Source: Hyphobacterium sp. SN044
GTDB lineage: Bacteria; Pseudomonadota; Alphaproteobacteria; Caulobacterales; Maricaulaceae
Assembly (NCBI RefSeq): GCF_021864465.1
Contig: NZ_JAKKUV010000010.1
Location: forward strand, 1-64,000
DNA length: 64,000 nt
Direction of reading: 5' to 3'
The translations under genes were made by a program, and so were the position numbers. Under the pieces are notes generated by a model, which saw only the letters and a program-made list of their open reading frames with translations, had not been told where the DNA came from and searched no databases. Of the stretch, positions 8,391 through 14,736 are shown piece by piece. The first letter of the stretch is position 1. The number at the start of each line of letters is the position of its first letter.

Positions 8391-9881
8391 GTGGGCATTT
8401 TGCGAAAATTGTCGGCTTTTGCGCGCAGCCGGTCCGGTAATGTCGCGACGGTCTTCTGCATCCTGCTGGCGCCGCTGACGGTGCTGGCCGGAGGCGCCGT
8501 CGACTTCAACCAGGCGATGAATGCCCGCGCGCGGCTGTCGGAGGCACTCGACGCGGCAGGTCTGGCCGTGGCGACACGGCCCGAACTTTCCGCCGCGGAA
8601 GCCGAACAGGTCGCGCTCGACTTCATCCAGGCCAATTACCCGGCGCGCGATGTGGGCAATGTGCAGAACGTCTCTGTCTCGCTCGATAACGTCACCGGCA
8701 CGGTGCGGATTTCCGGGGAATCGGAAGTCCGCACAGCCCTGCTCGGCCTGATCGGCATGGATGCGATCACGGTCGATTGGGAGGCCGAAATCCAGCAGGC
8801 GCGGCAGAATCTCGAACTCGTCATGGTGCTCGACAATACCGGCTCCATGTCGGGCCAGAAGCTGACATCTCTGCGCAATGCCGCGCTGACGCTGACGGAC
8901 GCGCTTCATTCCAACGCGCCCGAACCGGACCGGCTTCGCATCGGTCTCGTTCCCTTCGCGGCGACGGTGAATGTCGGCACGTCCCATGCCCGGGCCTGGT
9001 GGCTCGACCCGGACGGACGCTCGCCGGTGCACGGCGAATGGTTCGGCTCCGGCAGCCGTCCGACCCATTGGGAGCTGTTCGATGCGATGTCGAATGTCTC
9101 GTGGGGCGGGTGTGTCGAGGCGCGCCCGATCCCCTATGATGTCGATGACACCGAGCCGGACAACCGAAATCCGTCCACGCTCTTCGTGCCCTATCTCGCG
9201 CCGGACGAGCCGGACACCGGCGGCTTCAGAAACAACTATCTGCCGGATGATGACGGGACGCGCACGCTGGCCCAACGCATGAGCGGCCTTGCGAAATATG
9301 ATGGCGGCCGGCCTTCCGGAGGCAACCCGAATGCCAGTTGCACCTCGCGGCCTATCACGCCGCTGACCACGTCGCGCCGGACGATCGACACCGCGCTGAA
9401 CGCGATGCAGGCGCGAGGCAACACGAATGTCGCGATGGGAATCGGCTGGGGCGTTCGCGTGCTGTCACCGCAGGCGCCCTTCACCGAGGGCCGGGCCTAT
9501 GGCGACCGCGACACGATCAAGGCGATGATCATCCTCACCGACGGCGAGAACGTCATGTCGGGCGGAAATGGCGCGCTGATGAGCGAGTACGCCGCCTACG
9601 GGCACGCCGTGAACGATCGGCTCGGGGTCCGGTCCGCTTCGGGGACCGTTCTGAGCCGCGCCGTCGACGACCGCACGGCCGCGGCCTGCCGCGTGGCCCG
9701 GGAGAACGGGATCCGGGTCTATACGATCACCTTCCAGGTGCGCGATGACCGGACCCGCGACCTGATGCGCGATTGCGCCAGCCATCCCGGCCTGTATTTC
9801 GACAGTCCTGACAATGAAACGCTGCAGGATGTGTTCGAACTGATAGCCGGCGACCTGACCAATTTGCGGATTTCGCGCTAG
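8391..9881 (+). CDS. TadG-like pilus-assembly protein with vWA domain, copy 1
   Basis: A membrane-anchored protein of about 496 residues. One hydrophobic segment (about 19-37) follows the TadE/TadG signature SGNVAT, with acidic and helical DFNQAMNARARLSEALDAA behind it, as in Flp pilus TadG-like proteins. A von Willebrand A domain follows, with metal-site motif DNTGSMS at 148-154 and ILTDGEN further on. Several cysteines are shared with the two downstream copies. I chose GTG at 8391 because it aligns with the starts of the paralogs; an ATG at 8226 would add 55 unrelated residues. Such proteins act in pilus assembly or surface adhesion, but no other tad gene is in this window. Confidence 0.82.
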   Translation: MGILRKLSAFARSRSGNVATVFCILLAPLTVLAGGAVDFNQAMNARARLSEALDAAGLAVATRPELSAAEAEQVALDFIQANYPARDVGNVQNVSVSLDNVTGTVRISGESEVRTALLGLIGMDAITVDWEAEIQQARQNLELVMVLDNTGSMSGQKLTSLRNAALTLTDALHSNAPEPDRLRIGLVPFAATVNVGTSHARAWWLDPDGRSPVHGEWFGSGSRPTHWELFDAMSNVSWGGCVEARPIPYDVDDTEPDNRNPSTLFVPYLAPDEPDTGGFRNNYLPDDDGTRTLAQRMSGLAKYDGGRPSGGNPNASCTSRPITPLTTSRRTIDTALNAMQARGNTNVAMGIGWGVRVLSPQAPFTEGRAYGDRDTIKAMIILTDGENVMSGGNGALMSEYAAYGHAVNDRLGVRSASGTVLSRAVDDRTAAACRVARENGIRVYTITFQVRDDRTRDLMRDCASHPGLYFDSPDNETLQDVFELIAGDLTNLRISR

Positions 9882-9901
9882 GGGTTCAGGACCCTCTAAA
9901 A

Positions 9902-9916
9902 TTAACCCGCGATAAA
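9902..9916 (+). promoter_or_regulatory. CtrA-like box upstream of vWA copy 2
   Basis: The sequence TTAA-N7-TAAA sits about 80 bp upstream of the second vWA gene. It differs by one base from the CtrA consensus TTAA-N7-TTAA known from Caulobacter and relatives. It is intergenic and unusually AT-rich for this genome. Binding is inferred only from pattern. Confidence 0.3.
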
Positions 9917-9993
9917 CCGCGTTTCCACACCTCGCTTTAATTCGACGTCACTAGGCTTCAGACCGAAAAGGTAAACTTTTGCCTGAGGTCGAC

Positions 9994-11622
9994 ATGCGTA
10001 TTTTTGATAAAACTCGAACCTTCCTCTCGGACGTCCGAGGGAATGTCGCGACGATTTTCTCGATTGCGCTCGCCCCGCTGACGCTGATGGCGGGCGGTGC
10101 GGTGGACTTCAACCAGGCGATGGGTGCCCGCGCCCGCCTCGCCGAGGCGCTTGACGCCGCTGCTCTCGCGGTCGGCAGTCAACCGGGCCTCGACGAGGAC
10201 CGCGCCGAAGCGATGGTGATGGACTACATCACCGCGAATTATCCCGACCGCGATCCGGGTTCGGTCCAGAACGTCCAGGTCTCGATCGACAACCGCAACG
10301 GGATCGTCCGGGTCTCGGGTGAATCCGAAGTTCAGACGACCATGCTCGGCCTGATGGGCATGGATTCCATCACCGTCGACTGGATGAGCGAGGTGATGCG
10401 CGCGCGCATGAATCTCGAACTCGTCATGGTGCTCGACAATACCGGCTCGATGTCCGGCTCGAAAATCCGCGCCCTGCGCGATGCCGCCGAGGTCCTGACC
10501 GAGACGCTGTTCGACGGGGCCGCCGACCGCGACGCCCTGTCGATCGGCCTGGTGCCGTTCGCGGCAACCGTGAATGTCGGCACGCAATATGCCCGCGCCT
10601 GGTGGCTCGATCCGGAAGGCGAGTCCCCCTATCACGGCGACTGGATGACTGGCGAAGCCGGCGACCGCAACAATGGTCACGGCAATGATGCCGATGGCTG
10701 CGATGACGGCAATCCCGGCATGCGCAACAGCCGGGGCCGGGGCCGCGGTCAACGCGACCCGAACAGCGACGCGTGCAACAACGAGGCGCTGCCGACGCAT
10801 TGGGATCTGTTCGATCAGCTGCGCAATACGAGCTGGGCCGGCTGCGTGGAAGCGCGCCCGATGCCCTACGATATCGAGGACGAAGCGCCGTCCGCGAACA
10901 ATCCGGAAACGCTCTTCGTGCCGTATTTCGCGCCGGACGAGCCGGACGGCCACTGGAACGACTATCTCGACGATGGCTTCTCGTGGCGCGACCTCCGCGA
11001 CATGGACATCTGGGACGTCGTCGGTTCGATCACGCACTACAGCAACGGCCGTCCTTCCGGCGGCAGTCCGAACCGGGCCTGCACGACCCAGCCGGTCACG
11101 CCGATGACGAATGACCAGCGCACCATCCTCAATGCGATCCGATCGATGGGCGCCAGCGGCAACACGAATATCCCGAACGGGATTGCCTGGGGCACGCGTC
11201 TGCTGTCGCCGCAGGAGCCGTTCACCGAAGGCGCACCCTTCGGCGACCGCGACACCATCAAGGCGATGGTCATCCTGACCGACGGCGAGAATGTGATCTC
11301 GGGCGGCAATGGCGATTTGATGAGCGACTACAACGCCTATGGCTACGCCGCGCAGGGCCGCTTGGGTGTCCAGTCCGCATCGGGCAGCCGCCTGTCGGAC
11401 GCTCTGGACGAGCGCACGCTCGCGGCTTGTGCCTATGCCCGCCAGCAAGGCATCCGGGTCTACACCATCACCTTCCAGGTGAACTCCAATTCGACCCGCC
11501 GGATGATGGAGCAATGCGCCAGCCATCCCAGCCTCTATTTCGACAGCCCGTCGAACGAGGCGCTCCGGAACGCGTTCGAACTGATCGCGGGTGACCTCAG
11601 CAATCTGCGCATTTCTCGCTGA
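9994..11622 (+). CDS. TadG-like pilus-assembly protein with vWA domain, copy 2
   Basis: A 542-residue paralog of the preceding gene with the same layout: GNVATIFSIALAPLTLMAGG transmembrane anchor (about 17-37), TadG-like helix, and vWA domain with DNTGSMSG from residue 148 and ILTDGEN later. It ends in almost the same residues as copy 1 (LSNLRISR). I start at the ATG preceded by GAGGTCGAC, not the TTG five codons earlier. It differs from its neighbours by an insert of roughly 40 residues (about 220-264) rich in Asn, Asp, Gly and Arg with two cysteines. The insert sits where copies 1 and 3 have only a short linker. A terminator follows, so it may be transcribed apart from copy 3. Confidence 0.84.
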   Translation: MRIFDKTRTFLSDVRGNVATIFSIALAPLTLMAGGAVDFNQAMGARARLAEALDAAALAVGSQPGLDEDRAEAMVMDYITANYPDRDPGSVQNVQVSIDNRNGIVRVSGESEVQTTMLGLMGMDSITVDWMSEVMRARMNLELVMVLDNTGSMSGSKIRALRDAAEVLTETLFDGAADRDALSIGLVPFAATVNVGTQYARAWWLDPEGESPYHGDWMTGEAGDRNNGHGNDADGCDDGNPGMRNSRGRGRGQRDPNSDACNNEALPTHWDLFDQLRNTSWAGCVEARPMPYDIEDEAPSANNPETLFVPYFAPDEPDGHWNDYLDDGFSWRDLRDMDIWDVVGSITHYSNGRPSGGSPNRACTTQPVTPMTNDQRTILNAIRSMGASGNTNIPNGIAWGTRLLSPQEPFTEGAPFGDRDTIKAMVILTDGENVISGGNGDLMSDYNAYGYAAQGRLGVQSASGSRLSDALDERTLAACAYARQQGIRVYTITFQVNSNSTRRMMEQCASHPSLYFDSPSNEALRNAFELIAGDLSNLRISR

Positions 11623-11654
11623 TCGCTTAGACACCCGTTAGGGACTTCCCGAAG

Positions 11655-11687
11655 AACCGCGTGCGGAGACTCCGCACGCGGTTTTTT
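11655..11687 (+). terminator. Rho-independent terminator after vWA copy 2
   Basis: A GC-rich stem of about 12 bp (ACCGCGTGCGGA paired with TCCGCACGCGGT, very short loop) is followed by six T residues, 33 bp after the stop of copy 2. It ends just before an upstream ATG of copy 3, which argues against that ATG as a start. Confidence 0.92.
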
Positions 11688-11715
11688 CATGCGCCCGCAA
11701 GGAGGATTGCGGGGC

Positions 11716-13200
11716 ATGTTCGGAGGGTTTGTGAAGCGGTTCGCCCGGCGCGCCCATGGCAATGTCGCCATGGTGTTCGCGCTGATGGTGACACCGATGA
11801 CGCTGTTTTCCGGCGCGGCGGTCGACTTTCATCAGGCGATGAATGCCCGGGCCCGTCTGGCCGAGGCGCTGGACGCCGCCGCTCTGGCCGTCGGGGCTTC
11901 GCCCTACATTTCCGAAGACACGGCGGAACAGCTGGCGGCCGATTTCATCGCCGCCAATTTCCCGGCGCGGACGATCGGCCGTGTCGGATCGGTGCATGTC
12001 GCCTTTGACACGGCGGCAGACGCCGTCCGGGTGTCCGGCCAGGCGATCGTCGAGACGGACTTCCTGAGGCTGATGGGGATCAAGACCCTCACGGTCGAGT
12101 GGGAAAGCGAAGTGGTCCGGGCACGGCAAAATCTCGAGCTTGTCATGGTGCTCGACAATACCGGCTCGATGTCCGGGTCGAAGATCACCGCCCTGCGCGA
12201 TGCCGCCCGGCTGATGACCTCGATCCTGTTCGAGAACGCCTCGGATTCCGACCGGCTGGCGATCGGGCTCGTGCCCTTCTCCTCGACGGTGAATGTCGGC
12301 AACGAGCATGCGCGGGCCTGGTGGCTCGACCCCGATGCGCAGAACCCGGATCATTCCGCGCACTTCGCGCCAGCCGCCAATCGCTGGGATCTGTTCGACA
12401 CGCTGCAGGGCGCCAGCTGGCGCGGCTGTGTCGAGGCGCGGCGGGTGCCGCTCGACATCGAGGATGTCGCGCCCGACCCTGCCGATCCGGAGACGCTCTT
12501 CCTGCCCTATTTCGCGCCGGACGAGCCGAGCGGCTATTCGAACTTCGCCAACAGCTATCTGTCGGACCAGACTTCTTCGACGAACCTGCTGACGCGCCAG
12601 ACCAATACCGCGAAATACTGGGGACGAGATCCGTATGGCGACGGGCCGAACTGGGGCTGCACGGCGCGCCCGATCACGCCGCTGACCTCACACCGCTCGA
12701 CGATCGACAATGCCATCAATGCGATGATCGCCAGCGGCACGACGAATATCCCGATCGGAGTGTCCTGGGGCGTGCGCGTATTGTCGCCGCAAGCCCCCTT
12801 CACCGAAGGCGCCCCCTTCAACGATCGTGAGACGATCAAGGCGATGGTCATCCTGACCGACGGCGAAAACGTGCTGAACGGTCGGTCGAACATCAATTAT
12901 TCGGACTATTCCGGTTACGGTTATGTCCGCGAAGGCCGGCTCGGCGTTATGACGTCCAGCGACTCCGCCCTGTCGAACGCGCTCGACGAACGCACGGCCG
13001 CTGCCTGCGCCTATGCGCGGCAGCAAGGCATAAGGGTCTACACGATCACTTTCCAGGTCAGCTCGGCGACGACGCGTGACATGATGCGCGACTGCGCGAC
13101 GCATCCGAGCCTCTATTTCGACAGCCCCTCGAACGAGGCCCTGCGCGACGCGTTCGAACTGATCGCCGGCGACCTGACCAATCTGCGGCTGTCGCAGTAG
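11716..13200 (+). CDS. TadG-like pilus-assembly protein with vWA domain, copy 3
   Basis: A 494-residue third paralog. The anchor lies in GNVAMVFALMVTPMTLFSGA (about 15-36), followed by the TadG-like helix and the vWA domain with DNTGSMSG and ILTDGENV. I start at MFGGFVKRF because AAGGAGG lies 10 bases upstream; the earlier ATG at 11689 abuts the terminator T-run. Like copy 1 it lacks the Asn/Asp-rich insert of copy 2. Conserved cysteines occur at equivalent places (WRGCVEAR, WGCTARP, AAACAYAR, RDCATHP), suggesting structural disulfides outside the cytoplasm. Its function is presumed adhesive or pilus-related. The three copies might form mixed assemblies or be alternatives. Confidence 0.84.
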   Translation: MFGGFVKRFARRAHGNVAMVFALMVTPMTLFSGAAVDFHQAMNARARLAEALDAAALAVGASPYISEDTAEQLAADFIAANFPARTIGRVGSVHVAFDTAADAVRVSGQAIVETDFLRLMGIKTLTVEWESEVVRARQNLELVMVLDNTGSMSGSKITALRDAARLMTSILFENASDSDRLAIGLVPFSSTVNVGNEHARAWWLDPDAQNPDHSAHFAPAANRWDLFDTLQGASWRGCVEARRVPLDIEDVAPDPADPETLFLPYFAPDEPSGYSNFANSYLSDQTSSTNLLTRQTNTAKYWGRDPYGDGPNWGCTARPITPLTSHRSTIDNAINAMIASGTTNIPIGVSWGVRVLSPQAPFTEGAPFNDRETIKAMVILTDGENVLNGRSNINYSDYSGYGYVREGRLGVMTSSDSALSNALDERTAAACAYARQQGIRVYTITFQVSSATTRDMMRDCATHPSLYFDSPSNEALRDAFELIAGDLTNLRLSQ

Positions 13201-13216
13201 GCAGAGCAGCCCATGC

Positions 13217-13335
13217 CTGTTTCCTCCCCCGTTTACGGGGGAGGTGTCAGCGCAGCTGACGGAGGGGGATTGTCCCCCCCTCGCCCCGGACCAGATCCGG
13301 GGCACTCCCCCCGGCAAGCGGGGGGAGAAACACAA
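13217..13335. repeat. Array of intergenic palindromic hairpins
   Basis: Several inverted repeats follow each other between vWA copy 3 and the FKBP gene: CCTCCCCCGT/ACGGGGGAGG, GTCAGC/GCTGAC, GCCCCGGA/TCCGGGGC and CTCCCCCC/GGGGGGAG. The layout is that of dispersed intergenic palindromic units common in alphaproteobacteria. The first hairpin may also protect or end the upstream transcript. Confidence 0.75.
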
Positions 13336-13354
13336 AGGACGAAGTTGCTCCGCC

Positions 13355-13978
13355 TCAGCCTTCGGGGCAGTTCGCGTCTTCGCGCGATGGCAGGCAGAGC
13401 AGTTCCATGCGGAAATAGAGCGCCTGGTTCGGACCGATGGGGCCGCCCGGTGTGCCGCGCTCGCCATAGGCCAGACCGGACGGGATGAAGAGCTCCCATT
13501 CCTCTCCGGAACGCATGTGGCCGAGTGCTTCGACCCAGCCCGCGATCAGGCGGTCTGAGGGGAAGTCGGCCGGGGTGCCGCGGTCATAGGACGAGTCGAA
13601 GCCGCCGCCGTTCGGGAACAGGCCTTCATAATGGACGCGCACCATCTCGCCCGGTTCCGGCGATGCGGCGTCTTCGCCTGCCGCACGAAGAACGCGCAGA
13701 CGCAGGCCCGACGGCAGGGCGTAGACACAGGGGCGTTCGTCGATCGCTTCCAGCCAAAGCCCGGAATTGAGCTGATTGCGATCGGCGGGGGAGGGGTTGC
13801 CCTCGAACTCGGCTTCCGGCGCTCCGGTATAGCTGTCCTCGAACTGCGTCAGGTCGCAGGACCGCGCCGCGGTGACCACGGAGGCCGCCTCTTCGGGATT
13901 GTCCGGAACGGGCTGCGCCGGTGCATTCGAACAGGCGGCGGCGGTCAGGGCGAAAGCGGCAAGGGCGGTACGGCGCAT
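13355..13978 (-). CDS. FKBP-type peptidyl-prolyl isomerase, lipoprotein
   Basis: A 207-residue predicted lipoprotein that catalyses cis-trans isomerisation of prolyl bonds in exported proteins. The signal peptide ends in a lipobox-like AAAC with Cys16. The C-terminal FKBP domain runs from about residue 88 to 200, with VRVHYEGLFPNGGGFDSSYDR, the IAGWVEAL strand, FIPSGLAYGERGTPG and a terminal YFRMELL strand. The segment between lipobox and domain (about 20-85) is acidic and shows no recognised fold. An adjacent gene for a small exported SRPBCC protein lies upstream on the same strand, so the two may share a transcript. Substrates are unknown. Confidence 0.88.
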   Translation of the reverse strand: MRRTALAAFALTAAACSNAPAQPVPDNPEEAASVVTAARSCDLTQFEDSYTGAPEAEFEGNPSPADRNQLNSGLWLEAIDERPCVYALPSGLRLRVLRAAGEDAASPEPGEMVRVHYEGLFPNGGGFDSSYDRGTPADFPSDRLIAGWVEALGHMRSGEEWELFIPSGLAYGERGTPGGPIGPNQALYFRMELLCLPSREDANCPEG

Positions 13979-14044
13979 GAGGGACTCCCGGTCGTGACTT
14001 GGACTGCCCGAGGTCTAGCGCAGTCCGCCCGTTGCGCGGAAGGC

Positions 14045-14548
14045 CTATTCGCTTTCGTCGGCATCGTCCGCCGGTTGCATCATCCCGATGATGGCGGGCC
14101 AGTTCGGCTGGAAATAGGCATAGGCGTCATCCCACTGACCGCCCTCGCCCCAACCGTCATGACGGATCGAAACGCGCGTCTGGTTCTCGCCGACCGGTTC
14201 GAAGCGGATGGTCAGATGGGTCAGGTGCGGGCGGACTTCCGCCATGTAGGGCGGCAGGGCCCAGGTGATGGACAGCAGGCGCTCGTCCTGCAGCGCCAGG
14301 ATGTGCGTGCCTTCACTGCCGCGCATCCCTTGCGGCGCGTCGGGGGCGAAATACACCTCGTAACGGCCGCCGGGTTCGAGTTCGATCAGGGACGCCGGCG
14401 CGAAGAAGGACAGACCTTCCTCGGTCGTCCACATCGCCCAGGCCTCGGCAACCGGCCGGTCGATCACGGCTTCGGCCTCGATGGCGCGTTCGTTGGCAGA
14501 CGCGGAAGCGGTCGCAAGAAGCAGGGCTGGCAGGAAAAGAAGGCGCAT
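14045..14548 (-). CDS. SRPBCC (AHSA1/START-like) exported protein
   Basis: A 167-residue protein with a hydrophobic signal peptide (MRLLFLPALLLATASASA). The SRPBCC fold of the AHSA1/polyketide-cyclase-like group follows: AEAVIDRPVAEAWAMWTTEEGLSFF, a GGRYEVYF strand, then LTIRFEPVGENQTRVSIRH and an aromatic C-terminal helix. Such domains bind hydrophobic ligands. Most members are cytosolic, so an export signal is mildly unusual. I start at the second ATG (14548), which has GGGA six bases upstream. It lies about 65 bp from the FKBP gene on the same strand. No ligand or pathway can be assigned. Confidence 0.78.
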   Translation of the reverse strand: MRLLFLPALLLATASASANERAIEAEAVIDRPVAEAWAMWTTEEGLSFFAPASLIELEPGGRYEVYFAPDAPQGMRGSEGTHILALQDERLLSITWALPPYMAEVRPHLTHLTIRFEPVGENQTRVSIRHDGWGEGGQWDDAYAYFQPNWPAIIGMMQPADDADESE

Positions 14549-14679
14549 GATCATTCCCGTCGTGTCCGAGGCCCGGGCCAGCCAACTCCGGCCCTGTAAC
14601 GGCGATCAGGACTATACCGCTGGCCGGCGCGAAGAAACATCTTCGCTTCCTGCCTCAAGATGATGTGACCGATCCCGAC

Positions 14680-14713
14680 AAGAAAACGGGCCCCGGATGA
14701 CCGGAGCCCGTTT
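14680..14713 (-). terminator. Rho-independent terminator after the M16 protease gene
   Basis: On the minus strand a 13-bp stem (AAACGGGCTCCGG with CCGGGGCCCGTTT, one G-T pair) closes over TCAT and runs into TTTTCTT. It begins about 24 bp beyond the protease stop codon. Confidence 0.88.
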
Positions 14714-14736
14714 CACGTTTTCGTCTGCCCGAGAGC

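Noticed and set aside
8391-13200. vWA triplicate considered as a composite transposon or phage tail module
   Set aside because: No transposase, terminal inverted repeats or phage genes flank it; all three proteins are TadG-like.
13217-13335. Possible CRISPR array
   Set aside because: The repeats are palindromes of different sequence without regular spacers.
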